From assembly GCA_946902875.1 (NCBI GenBank), contig OX336343.1, forward strand, positions 1,154,754-1,218,753: a stretch of DNA of 64,000 nt, in the 5' to 3' direction. This stretch comes from Nematopogon swammerdamellus (lineage: Eukaryota > Arthropoda > Insecta > Lepidoptera > Adelidae). The notes beneath the pieces are model-generated. The model was not told where the DNA came from, ran no database searches, and saw only the letters and a list, made by a program, of their open reading frames with translations. The position numbers were made by a program, and so were the translations under genes. This document shows, piece after piece, positions 40,000 to 49,777 of the stretch (position 1 is the first letter of the stretch; each line of letters begins with the position of its first letter).

Positions 40000-40600
40000 C
40001 ATTTAAAATCCTAAAATCTAATTTTGAAATCATCCCCTATTTCAATTTAAGGGTTGATTTAACGAAAACGTTCAAACACGTAATTCTTTATTTCATACCA
40101 AAATCCTAAATATGAATCGTCATCTCTCTAAGTCGAGAAATTATGGGTTCCCCATACAAACGTTCATCCCCTATTTCACCCCCTTAAGGGTTGTTTTTTT
40201 GAGACAAAAGGTAGCCTATGTCTTTCCTCAGGATGCAATTCACTCCGTACAAAATTTTATAAAATCCTAAAATCTAATTTTGAAATCATCCCCTATTTTA
40301 GCTTAAGGGTTGATTTAGCAAAAACGCTGAAACACGTAATTCTTTATTTCATACCAAAAGCCGAAATATGAATTTTCATATCCCTAACTTGAGAAATGCT
40401 AGGTTCCCCATACAAACTTTCATCCCCTATTTCACCCCCTTAAGGGTTGTTTTTTGAGACAAAAGGTAGCCTATGTCCTTCCTCAGGATCCAATTTATCT
40501 CCGTGCAATACTTTATCGAAATCTGTTCAGCGGTTTAGGCGTGAAAAGGTAACAGACAGACAACAGAGTTACTTTCGAATTTATAATATTAGTATGGATA
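40000..40600 (+). repeat. Repeat K: two tandem units of about 250 bp and an end module
   Basis: AAATCATCCCCTATTTCAAT (40027) and AAATCATCCCCTATTTTAGC (40284) start parallel units. Both contain CACGTAATTCTTTATTTCAT and TTTCACCCCCTTAAGGGTTG. The end module GAAATCTGTTCAGCGG to TTATAATATTAGTATGGAT closes the repeat. Confidence 0.8.
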
Positions 40601-40799
40601 AAAACCGGTCAAGTGCGAGTCGTACTCGCGCAACGAGTAAATTATATTTATTGTTTTGCTTTAGAGTTTGCACTATAATCACTCTAAGGTTTACGCTTAT
40701 ATGCACGGAACAGACACATATGTATAACCGTTTTTACGTTAAAGCAAAAATAAAAAAAATTTAAAACCTATCCTTCATTATATATGATTCTTCTGTACG

Positions 40800-40953
40800 T
40801 GTGTTTGTCACCTAACTCCTCCTAAACGGCTGGACCGATTTGTATGAAATTTTCTGTGAATATTTGAGTGGGTCCCTGGATGGTTTGAAAATACAATGGA
40901 ACCCGGTAGATGGCGTCGTGATAAGTCCACGCGGACGAAGTCGCGAGCACAGC
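40800..40953 (+). mobile_element. Helitron-like 3' end, second type
   Basis: CACGCGGACGAAGTCGCGAG forms a GC-rich stem around GAA and is followed by CACAGCTAG. Upstream GGCTGGACCGATTTGTATG and GGTAGATGGCGTCGTG match common end modules. The 5' boundary is not defined. Confidence 0.55.
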
Positions 40954-40964
40954 TAGTTTTTAGG

Positions 40965-41004
40965 TTTCCGTATCCCGTACGGAAGCCTATTACTAAGCCT
41001 ACGC

Positions 41005-41044
<40 letters not shown>

Positions 41045-41135
41045 CGTCCGTCCGTCCGTCCGTCCGTCCGTCCGTCCGTCCGTCCGTCCGTCCGTCCGTC
41101 CGTCCGTCCGTCCGTCCGTCCGTCCGAGGGCTGTA
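40965..41135 (+). repeat. CTGT/CCGT microsatellite inside repeat L
   Basis: CTGT repeats (41006-41040) change to CCGT repeats (to about 41126), followed by GAGGGCTGTATCTCTTGCAC. Both strands give long open frames purely from the 4-bp period. Confidence 0.93.
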
Positions 41136-41146
41136 TCTCTTGCACC

Positions 41147-41310
41147 GTACCAGTTTAGTGTAGCCGACATGAAATGAAGGGAAGCACTGACATGGCACCT
41201 AGTTCACCCTGTGTTATGGGCTGACATCACGGATGTTGTAGGTGATGTAGCCAACCGTATCAGGTTCCATAAAAAAAAAATAAAAAAAAAATAAAAAAAA
41301 AAAAATAGGT
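41147..41310 (+). mobile_element. SINE family A tail
   Basis: CAGTTTAGTGTAGCCGACAT through TATCAGGTTCCATAAAAAAA with a long A-rich tail to 41310. Confidence 0.85.
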
Positions 41311-42239
41311 AGCCCGTTGTAATTTTCACAGAATATGTGTTATTATGGCGGATATAACAAATAATAAAAAATAGAAAAAGTCAAAAATTAAGTCGGGTTC
41401 CCATACAAGAAACGTGTTTTTTTTCAATGTTTTTTATTGTGCTGCGGAAACCTCGGTGCGCGAGTCCGACTCGCACTTGGCCGGTTTTTTGTATAATTTA
41501 ACCTCGGATTTAACTAAAAATTATCGATTTTCCGATTTTTCTTTTAATTGTGCTGTGAGACCTTGCTTCTTGCAAAATTTTCATGATTCCAGGTCAACGT
41601 ATAGATTTATACGGGTGTGTTTGCGAGTATCAAAATATGTGACATAAATGGCCGTATCTTTTGATTACGTTGACTTAAAAGCTTGATTTTTTTACACCTC
41701 CTCCTATGGATCTTATGTACCTAAGGATTAGGATCTTAAACCTTTGTATTTGATATTATATTCAACTTGATACCAATGACAGACGGACAGCCGCGCGAAC
41801 GGACGGACAACAAAGTGATCCTATAAGGGTTCCGTTTTTTTTTTCATTTTGATTTACGGAACCCTAAAAATAAAAATAAAAAGTGAAATGTTAGCTCGCT
41901 GATCCCCAATTGGGTTTTTACCTGCGAACACCTATCCTCGTCAAAGGAATTCCAATACTATATTCGCCTTAAATCAGTCAAGCGACACAAATCGTGTTTT
42001 AGTGGTTTGCAATCACCGCTTACATTAAATTCGTCCGTCGATAAACAAACGCCATCACACTCGGTAGATCTCCCGGCGGCGTGCGAGCGCCACACGATAT
42101 CACCAACTCCATTCAATCTACTCACTTCAATACGTAGAGTCGAATCTTTATCACGGAGCTAATTAAAAACGAGAATAAAGCTGTGATTTCAAGCGCGAAA
42201 TTGGCACACGCGTCTTGAAATATGTATACTCAAAATAAT
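41311..42239. repeat. Repeat L pieces, then unassigned DNA
   Basis: 41400-41490 (CGGAAACCTCGGTGCGCGAG, CACTTGGCCGGTTTTT) and 41760-41875 (ACAAAGTGATCCTATAAGGG, ACGGAACCCTAAAAAT) are repeat ends. 41880-42239 has no family match in the window and no gene that I can support. Confidence 0.45.
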
Positions 42240-42480
42240 AATGTGTATTTCATGTATGTAGTTTATTATACATATTTCTTTACAGTCTTAACACATTGCC
42301 ACAAACTATTCTTGTTCGCCTGCATGTACTTCTCCCACATCCCAAAGGTTAGTTAGAATAGAATTCCTCGCGGCATTAAGCTCGCCTGTTGTACCTAATT
42401 TTTATAAATTGGTGTTCAATAAAGAATATATACATATATATATACATATACATACACATATCGTATATACTCGTATATTA
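42240..42480 (+). repeat. LINE 3' UTR with ATACATAT tail
   Basis: CGGCATTAAGCTCGCCTGTT, GTTCAATAAAGAATATATAC and the following TA-rich simple repeat look like a polyadenylated LINE end. No coding part is attached. Confidence 0.5.
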
Positions 42481-42911
42481 TAAAATACACGATATGAAAT
42501 CGCATCATTCACCCCCGGCCTGAATATCGTCCATTAAACGCCATCCGTCATCATCATCATGATTCCTGACACACCTCCAAGTTGTCAATATTTTAATTTT
42601 TCAACGTTTTTCAAAAAATGCTCATATTATCATAAAAACAAATGACTCCGATTTTTTCCCCTATTTTTCCCTGGGTAGTCATAAACTGTCCTACTCCCTG
42701 CAAAGTCGGCCTTTGCATCTCATGTAAAAATTCTATGTGGTTAAATGTTTCTTGGAGCAATACATTATTTTCAATGTTTTGTTTGCTTTGTGCTGAGTTA
42801 GCTGCTGTATCGCGCGCGGGGACCGGGTTTCCTGAGCGTTGAAATCTTTTGTATGAAGCTCATGGGAGCTTTTAAGTTGTCATTGGTCTGACTTTAATGA
42901 TCGTGTGCCTT
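42481..42911. other. Unassigned
   Basis: No recognised repeat or gene. CATCATCATCATGATTCCTG lies near 42549. Confidence 0.35.
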
Positions 42912-43062
42912 TTTTTAATGTAATCCGGTATGGGTGGCTGAGTCGGAGGGGCCAAAGCGCATGCTCGGACGAGCCAATATCACCTCCGAGAAGGTAGGTG
43001 CCATACCGGAGACTTCTCTTTGGATTGGTGGCTATACTGGACTATAGGAGAACACAACCGAG
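42912..43062 (-). mobile_element. SINE family C, tail half
   Basis: ATCCGGTATGGGTGGCTGAG through GAACACAACCGAG, then interrupted by a second copy. Confidence 0.8.
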
Positions 43063-43465
43063 GATTCCCCGAATGTTGTCCACAATTTTTTTTATGTAAC
43101 CCGGTATGGGTGGCTGAGTCGGAGGGGCCAAAGCACATGCTCCGACCAGCCAATATAGGTGCCATTCCGGAGATTTCCCCCTTGATTTCTGGCTATACTG
43201 GACTAGAGGAGAACACAGCCGAGGCTGCTATGCGGCCATCTTACATCCAGTACGGTATCACCAACACAGTCGGCTACCATTTTTGAGCCTACCACCTAGT
43301 AAGGGGCAAGGGAAGGGACCCACAGTTTTACACCGGTTCCGAACGGTGAAGCAGCAGGTGTAGGTATGCACGTAAAAAGCTCATTGGTGCATGTCGACCG
43401 GTTTTGAAACACAGACCCTGAGATCAAAAGTCCAAGCCAAGACCGCTCCGTCCACCCGCCGCTTT
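43063..43465 (-). mobile_element. SINE family C with extended tail
   Basis: GATTCCCCGAATGTTGTCC at 43065 precedes the usual tail, exactly as at 2279, so a subfamily carries this 3' extension. The head is eroded. Confidence 0.75.
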
Positions 43466-43604
43466 AAACTCTGGACTGTACTCTCGATCAACTGAACTAA
43501 TGGGACTAAATTATGTGTGTCGTTAGTTCCGCGGAACTAATGGGAAAAATCCTCTCAGTAGTTCCGCCACGGAACTGTACCACGGAACTACTGGGAACGA
43601 ACAA

Positions 43605-43985
43605 AGGAGGAGGTTCTTGTTACTGTATGTTACTCGATTTCTTCGCTAATTCTCAACCGATTTTAATGATTTTTTTTCTTGAATAGGGTATATCTCAGGG
43701 TGGTCCATTCATAAATTTAATGAAAGAATACCACCCCTAAAGGTGGGAAATTAAGGGATCACACTAAGGAATCTTTCAATCACCCACTTCCCGTCAACCG
43801 ATTTTAATATTATGCGATATTACTAAAAAGAGTGAAATAAAAAAAACTGTTTAAAAAAACATTGAACCGACTTAAAACCCTAAAAAGTATTAAATAATAT
43901 TTTGATCTTGAGTAGAAGGCGGTACAAAAGCACACCTGAAAATTTATAGATGGACCTTTTTTTGCTTTTGTACTGCCTGGTTCAC
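43605..43985 (+). mobile_element. Foldback repeat family G, diverged copy 3
   Basis: AAAGGAGGAGGTTCTTG start. The inner inverted repeat GAAGGCGGTACAAAAGCA and TGCTTTTGTACTGCCT is at 43914-43977. Confidence 0.6.
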
Positions 43986-43987
43986 TC

Positions 43988-44225
43988 TTTTTTTTTTTAT
44001 GGAAACTGATACGGTTGGCTACATCACCTACAACATCCGTGATGTCAGTCCATAACACCGGGTGAACTAGGTGCCATGTCAGTGCTTCCCTTTCATGTCG
44101 GCTACACTGAACTGCACGGAAAACACGAACTATTTACATAGCCGTCTCCGGTTTCATTCAGTGCGGTGTTATCAACCCGGGCAGGATAAACCCTACCACC
44201 TAGTAAGATAAGAAGGGAAGGGGCC
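43988..44225 (-). mobile_element. SINE family A, tail and body
   Basis: A T run then GGAAACTGATACGGTTGGC through AGAAGGGAAGGGGCCTGAC. No head. Confidence 0.85.
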
Positions 44226-44349
44226 TGACATTTTGCATAGGGGAAATGCACAAGTGTTATGCCTGTCTAAAATTATTGTATTTAGAAAAGGCCACCAGTA
44301 GCTAGTGACCAAGTCGATACTATCATTTGTTTCTCTTATTACGTTTTGT

Positions 44350-44612
44350 TTATAGACGTCCGAGGTATCAAGCTTGCGGTTACAAAATCCAGACGTCTAC
44401 ACCTGCACTCTTGCGAGTACAGTGATCATGTATGCCAGATCGAGGCCCCATAGCTGTACCGTCTTCCGAAAAAATCCCATGGGAAACACAGACTGTTCCC
44501 CAGCCGATCCGAGCCACCACCCGTCCACCCGAAGGAACCCCCAACTGAAGTCCAGAGCCAGGGGTGAAGCCTTCACTGCCACTGGGGTCCGCTCCATATC
44601 CAACCACAGCTA
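44350..44612 (+). repeat. Repeat J, copy 1
   Basis: ACAAAATCCAGACGTCTACA, GTGATCATGTATGCCAG and CCATGGGAAACACAGACTGT recur in reverse at 60695-60905. Nature unknown. Confidence 0.65.
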
Positions 44613-44914
44613 GTGACCAACAGTGATGCTCAGTAATCAATGCCGCACGAAGAGTGCTAGTCAGTGGTACGTGTTTTAGAAAGTGGCCGCGCCCATATTA
44701 GCCTATGCATCTCGTCTTTGGTTCCGTCGTCTCGTAGGTGTATCTATCGTGTTTTGTGTGAATGTAGAAATTTGCCCTAAAATACCGCAAACACGAATTA
44801 AGATGGGCAGGATTGCGGATATCAAGCCGGGTAGAGATGGGGCTATTCGAGCCTTAGTTATCAACACTCCACGTAGAGTTTTAACCCGACCCGATTTTAA
44901 CCAAATATTATTTT
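44613..44914. other. Unassigned
   Basis: Frames are open on both strands but have no recognised motif. Confidence 0.3.
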
Positions 44915-45245
44915 TATTTTTAATGGTAACTGTTACGGTTGGCTGCGGCACGATACGCGGCAACATCCGTGATGTCAGCCCTTAACACCGGGTGAGCTAG
45001 GTGCCATGTCAGTGCTTCCCTTTAATTCATGTCGGCTACACTGAACTGGACGGAAAGCACGAACTTATTTACATAGCCGTTTCGTTCAGTGCGGTGGTAT
45101 CAACCCGGCCGGGATAAACCCTACCACCTAGTAATATAAGAAGGGAGTCATATCCCTTAGTCGCCTTTTACGACGTACACGGGGAGAGATGCAGTGGGGC
45201 TATTCTTTTAATGTACCAGCCCCACACGGTACGGGTGGGGCCGTA
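44915..45245 (-). mobile_element. Chimeric SINE: family A with repeat E head, copy 2
   Basis: Tail GTTACGGTTGGCTGC..., body CACCTAGTAATATAAGAAGG, junction GTCATATCCCTTAGTCGCC, head ending CCAGCCCCACACGGTAC. Confidence 0.87.
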
Positions 45246-45329
45246 TTCTTCTTAGGGTTGGTGTGGTTCGGAGACTTCAGCCGCGTTGAATCGGTTCTGG
45301 TTGATAACACCGCACAGAATGGGAAGGCC

Positions 45330-45422
45330 TATGAGAGTTTCGTGCTTTCCATCCAGTTCAGCGTGGCCGGCACGACTAACGGGCTGTACTGCCATGGTAC
45401 CTAGGTCGCCAAGGTGATGGGT
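45330..45422 (+). mobile_element. SINE family A tail scrap, diverged
   Basis: TTCAGCGTGGCCGGCACGAC, TGCCATGGTACCTAGGTCGC and AAGGTGATGGG correspond to the A tail with many changes. Confidence 0.55.
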
Positions 45423-45949
45423 GAGACATGGCATGGTTTTCATCGAACAACATATTATTCTCAACGAATTGTCCTCTGCGCAGGCGTATCTTTCACGTGC
45501 CAGTATTCAGCTCCAGACGTGTTTGAAATGCACAACCCCCCAATCTGCATGCGTCCACGGTGTGTCTGCAGTCACGTGCGTCGCCCGTCCATCGAGGGCG
45601 ACGCTTCCGTGAGCGTAGAAAGCCGCATCCTGGCTCGGCCTGCGCCCACGCATACTAACGCGGCGACGCGACGGCGCTGCGCTGGCGGCTGCGGACGCAT
45701 CGGCATTCGGCACTCAGTCCTACCGCAAGACATTTGCAATACTCTCTTGTGATTAGCGACTGTTGACCGAGCTGTTGACATCCTGAACAGACGCTCACCT
45801 GTGTCCACGTCGCGTCGCCTGTCAGTGGTTTAGTTTGAGGCTCCTCTACACTTTCAAAGTATTGGCAAGGATTTTTTTTATTTATTAGTCCAAAAACATT
45901 ATATACAGCCGAAAATTGAATAGGTAACATACAATTTGCTTAAAAATAG
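45423..45949. other. GC-rich unassigned block
   Basis: 45520-45830 is GC-rich, without a family match in this window, and open on both strands. No domain or splice pattern can be defended. Could be a host promoter or first exon. Confidence 0.28.
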
Positions 45950-46133
45950 TACTTAATAATATTAACCAATTACCCAAGTACAGCCTGGAGTTTTTCAAAA
46001 GGGGCGTGAAAAGGCTCCTGTGAGGGCGGCATGGCATTCGCAATCCCCGTGCATCACAGAATGCCCGTGGGCATCGTTAGACATCTACTCGTAGGTGAAA
46101 CGATTCCACATGTCGCGCTATCAATAAAAAAAA
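45950..46133 (+). pseudogene. LINE C-terminal fragment and poly(A) end
   Basis: ACAGCCTGGAGTTTTTCAAA through GGCATCGTTAGACATCTACT and TATCAATAAAAAAAAC. It is the plus-strand counterpart of the fragment at 1-250. Confidence 0.6.
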
Positions 46134-46587
46134 CTATTCTTTGTCCGAGGCTTTGCTTCCCGTGTTTTTGCTCATACAGCTCAAAACACCCTAAAACCTT
46201 ATTCGGACTATTACCTAATATAATAACTCATCTGTGCTATAAATAAACAATAATAAGTCAAAGATTTATCCATAAAAAAAACAAAGAAAATAGGGTTCAG
46301 TCAAGTCGGTAACAAAAGTTGAGTTTATATACTCGTACCTACATAATATAAACAATTAATTAGAAGTCAGCAATATTTTTTCTTTACAATGAAAAAAAAA
46401 AAGTTCATTCTAAAGGAATATTCTCAGCTGACGAGATAATTACAATTAAAGTAATAATTATCAGAGCATATACATAAATAGAAAGAAAGAAAGAAAGAAA
46501 TTATTTTTATTTTCTCTTAATCCTTAAAAATAATAACAAACGGTTTATCAAAAACCTAAAAGAGAAAAATGGACAGGCGCAGCCTAT

Positions 46588-46629
46588 GCCGCTACACACC
46601 CGCTCGTCTCCGAGCTGGGAGTGTGCGGC
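46588..46629 (-). ncRNA. Stem-loop in LINE 3' UTR
   Basis: GCCGCTACACACCCGCTCG and CGAGCTGGGAGTGTGCGGC pair into about 17 bp with two single-base bulges, one mismatch and a 4-nt loop. In stringent LINEs the reverse transcriptase recognises a 3' stem-loop. That role here is inference. Confidence 0.6.
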
Positions 46630-46870
46630 GCTGAATTTAAGCCTGCCCCACACAGTCAATAAAATTTTGAGCATGATGCAACATAGCCTAAATGAAAAAC
46701 ACTTAGCCTAAAGACGTAAAGTTTTAAACAATAATTATATTAGTTTACAATAAGATTAAATTAAAATAAATAAGGTGCACGGTAATTACACATTTCTATA
46801 AAAAATGAGAAAACAAATAACAAAAAACATATAACTATGCTTATAACTCAGAACATGTATCACAATAATT

Positions 46871-49777
46871 TTATTTAGGGATCCCGCCATCCTGGCGTTG
46901 CAGGGTCAAGAGGTATTTTTTAAGATTTAACTTAAAGGACCCAGAGCTGGCAACATTTCGGATGGGAGGAGGGAGATCATTCCAACACCGAGATGCTGCA
47001 TATTTGAAGGATCCTTCGAATGCAGCACCCCGATGCCTAGGAATGGCTAGCAGCCTCCCTACGGATCGAGTACCGTAACAATGCGTGTCACTCAGCCATG
47101 CTAATTTTTCATACAGTGTTTTTGGACGTTTTTTGTTTATTACAGCATAGACCAGACATGCGAAGTGGAGAGACCTCCGGTTTTTCATATTCAGCGTGCT
47201 CAATTTATTAAGAATAGGGGTGATGCGAGCACGCCTCTTTGGTCTTTCGCAAAATCTAACGCAAGCATTTTGGACACGCTGGATGCGCTTAGATGTACGC
47301 TCGAGAAGGCAGGGACCGTACACGACGTCACAGTAGTTGAAGTTGGATAAAACTAGGGCTTCGACCAACTGACGTCTTACACTTGTACTGATTAAGTCTC
47401 TAAACCTGTATAATGTTTTCAATTTACCGAATGCCTTACGGACGCTTTGTTCTATATGGGTTTCAAATTGCAAGCCACTGTCAACTATGAGACCGAGGTC
47501 GCGTGCGGAGGATACCACGGGGATACGAGTATTGTTCAAAAGGAAGCAAGGGTCACGGCTCAGTAATTTGTCAATTGCTACTTTGCTTCCCAGGGCAACT
47601 ATAACAGTTTTACTCGGGTTTAGTGCCAAACCGTTATTGTGAGACCAGCTCCAAACCGCATCCAGATCCTCGTTTACCTTCGCCACCGCTTCCGCTGTGT
47701 CAGAAGGAGCAAACGATAGAGTAAGTTGTGAATCATCTGCAAATAACTCGCACCTCACATGTTTTAGACATTTAGGGAAGTCCGCCGTAAACGTGGTGTA
47801 AAGGATAGGAGACAAGGATGAGCCCTGTGGACAGCCCCGGAGTATAGACGCGGGCTGAGATTCCACAAAACCACCGCTAGCATCCGAACATCGGACGATT
47901 TGGTATCTATCCGAAAGAAAGCTCTGAATAAGTCGATACGCATCCTCTGAGACACCATAGTGTCGTAGTTTGGCCAGCAGTAATTCGTGATCCAGACAGT
48001 CAAAGGCCCTGGAGTAGTCGAGCAACACTAGGACAGTCACGAGGCCCATATCTGAAGCTGTCAATGCGTCGTTCACGACACTCAGCAGTGGCGTGCTGGT
48101 ACCGCGGCCACGGCGGAACCCGGACTGGCATTCAGGAATGATTCCATTGTCAATGAGGTATCCTGTCAACTGAGAAGTCATTACCCTCTCCAAAACCTTC
48201 GACAACGCCGGTAGAATACTGATGGGGCGTAGATCTTTGTATTCACTCACAGCTGCCTTCTTGGGTATAGGTATTACAAATGAAGTTTTCCACAGCTTTG
48301 GAAACTCGCCAGTCTCTAGACATTGGTTAACTATATAGGTAATGGCGTCGAGGGAGTGAGGAATAGTCATTTTGATCATATTAATCGAAATATGGTCTAT
48401 GCCTTCTGCCTTGGATGATATAGCCTTAATATATTTAAGTGCATCAGATTGGTCAATAAATTTAAATGAGAACCGGGGAGGGACATAGTCGGCATTGGCA
48501 AAGAAGTCTCCATTGTTAAAATAACTTAGTAGGGAGGTAGAAGGGCCCGCTGTGACCGGCAAGTCCAGAAAACGTTTATTAAGTTCTTGTGGAATAAGTA
48601 GATTTCCAGGAATTTGAATTGGGGCTGCACCCACCACACCAGAAGTTTTAAGACTTTTCCATAGTTTTTTCGAGTTCCCCTTGTGTAAGTTTATATTGGA
48701 TTCAAAGTATGCTGATTTTTCATATCTGATGGCCGTAGTTACGCTATTACGCATGTCTTTGTAGAATCTGTCATGTTCCGGTTTGCCGGTGCGACGAGCG
48801 CGAACTCCAGCACGATCTCTGGTTTTAATCATTTGCTGAATGTTATAAGTAAACCAAGGAAGTGATGGTGACTTGGATAAGCGACTAGTGACAGGGGCAT
48901 GCTTGTCGAACAGTAAGGTTGTCAGGGAGTTAAAATTGTTCACTGAACAGTTGACATCCGCTCCTGGGATTCTGTACCAGGACAATTCCTCGCAGTCATT
49001 TGAAAATAATTGTGAGTCAAGATTTCGATAGGACCTACTGATGATTTTGCGAGGCGCTGCCCTCGAAATTAGGATTTTGAAGTTGCCCAAGATCATGCCA
49101 TGGTCACTTAGGTGAGCATTGAGTAGAATTCTTGTACACAAGCATAGCTGATCTGCATTGGTGTATAGCACGTCAATTAAAGTTCTGGAGCTGTCAGTTA
49201 TTCTTGTGGGATCTGTAATTAACTGGGTGAGGTTAAACTGAGCAAAAGATTTTACCATTGTAGTTGTTGATCTATTACTGATATCTAGGTGATTGACATT
49301 GAGATCTCCTAAAAGGAAGAAGTAGTCAACGGACGGTACAAGAGCAGCGAGAACATCACACAGTTTGTCGATTTCAGAGTTAGGGTTGGTCGACGGCGGA
49401 CGGTACACACTACCTACTATACAGGTTATCTTAGAAAATTTTATTTTTAACCATAGTTGTTCCAAATCGTCGCGCGGAGGATCAATAACAGAGTATTGTA
49501 GGTGTGAGCGCACATAAGCGGAGACTCCTCCCCCCCTGGCCCCCCCGCGTCGCGCCCGGTGGATCAGTGTGTAACCTGCGACCTGAAACTCGGCATTGTT
49601 TTCTTCTCCTTGAATGAGAAAGGTTTCGTTTAGTAAAAGACAATCCATTTTCTCTGTCATAATAGTGGCGTATAGTTGATCGAACCCAGTTCGCAAGGAA
49701 CGAACGTTTAGACAAGCAAGATTTAATGTATGTTCTCTAATTCTGGGCGCGCCTGTCGTTATAAAAATAATCCATAC
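46871..49777 (-). CDS. LINE ORF2: endonuclease and reverse transcriptase
   Basis: About 968 codons open from the preceding stop. The APE endonuclease is N-terminal: NLACLNVRSLRTGFDQ, LLLNETFL, VGSVYRPP, FLLGDLNVNH, RTLIDVLYTN and LSDHG are the expected active-site blocks in order. The reverse transcriptase follows, with LRPISILPALSKVLERV, VLLDYSRAFD (first catalytic Asp, near 48010), GCPQGSSLSPILY and ELFADDSQLT (catalytic pair, near 47740), then a LINE C-terminal region ending RCWNDLPPPIRN. The first in-frame ATG (49660) lies inside the endonuclease, downstream of LNVRSL, so translation must enter from upstream. The protein nicks target DNA and copies the LINE RNA. All catalytic motifs are intact. 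Confidence 0.9.
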   Translation of the reverse strand, partial: VWIIFITTGAPRIREHTLNLACLNVRSLRTGFDQLYATIMTEKMDCLLLNETFLIQGEENNAEFQVAGYTLIHRARRGGARGGGVSAYVRSHLQYSVIDPPRDDLEQLWLKIKFSKITCIVGSVYRPPSTNPNSEIDKLCDVLAALVPSVDYFFLLGDLNVNHLDISNRSTTTMVKSFAQFNLTQLITDPTRITDSSRTLIDVLYTNADQLCLCTRILLNAHLSDHGMILGNFKILISRAAPRKIISRSYRNLDSQLFSNDCEELSWYRIPGADVNCSVNNFNSLTTLLFDKHAPVTSRLSKSPSLPWFTYNIQQMIKTRDRAGVRARRTGKPEHDRFYKDMRNSVTTAIRYEKSAYFESNINLHKGNSKKLWKSLKTSGVVGAAPIQIPGNLLIPQELNKRFLDLPVTAGPSTSLLSYFNNGDFFANADYVPPRFSFKFIDQSDALKYIKAISSKAEGIDHISINMIKMTIPHSLDAITYIVNQCLETGEFPKLWKTSFVIPIPKKAAVSEYKDLRPISILPALSKVLERVMTSQLTGYLIDNGIIPECQSGFRRGRGTSTPLLSVVNDALTASDMGLVTVLVLLDYSRAFDCLDHELLLAKLRHYGVSEDAYRLIQSFLSDRYQIVRCSDASGGFVESQPASILRGCPQGSSLSPILYTTFTADFPKCLKHVRCELFADDSQLTLSFAPSDTAEAVAKVNEDLDAVWSWSHNNGLALNPSKTVIVALGSKVAIDKLLSRDPCFLLNNTRIPVVSSARDLGLIVDSGLQFETHIEQSVRKAFGKLKTLYRFRDLISTSVRRQLVEALVLSNFNYCDVVYGPCLLERTSKRIQRVQNACVRFCERPKRRARITPILNKLSTLNMKNRRSLHFACLVYAVINKKRPKTLYEKLAWLSDTHCYGTRSVGRLLAIPRHRGAAFEGSFKYAASRCWNDLPPPIRNVASSGSFKLNLKKYLLTLQRQDGGIPK

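Noticed and set aside
40953..41198. Repetitive Thr-Asp-Gly-Arg or Ser-Val-Arg-Pro proteins
   Set aside because: Both are translations of the CTGT/CCGT microsatellite on either strand.
44683..44985. Overlapping 100- and 87-residue frames on opposite strands
   Set aside because: They run into the SINE tail and have no recognised domain or splice signals.
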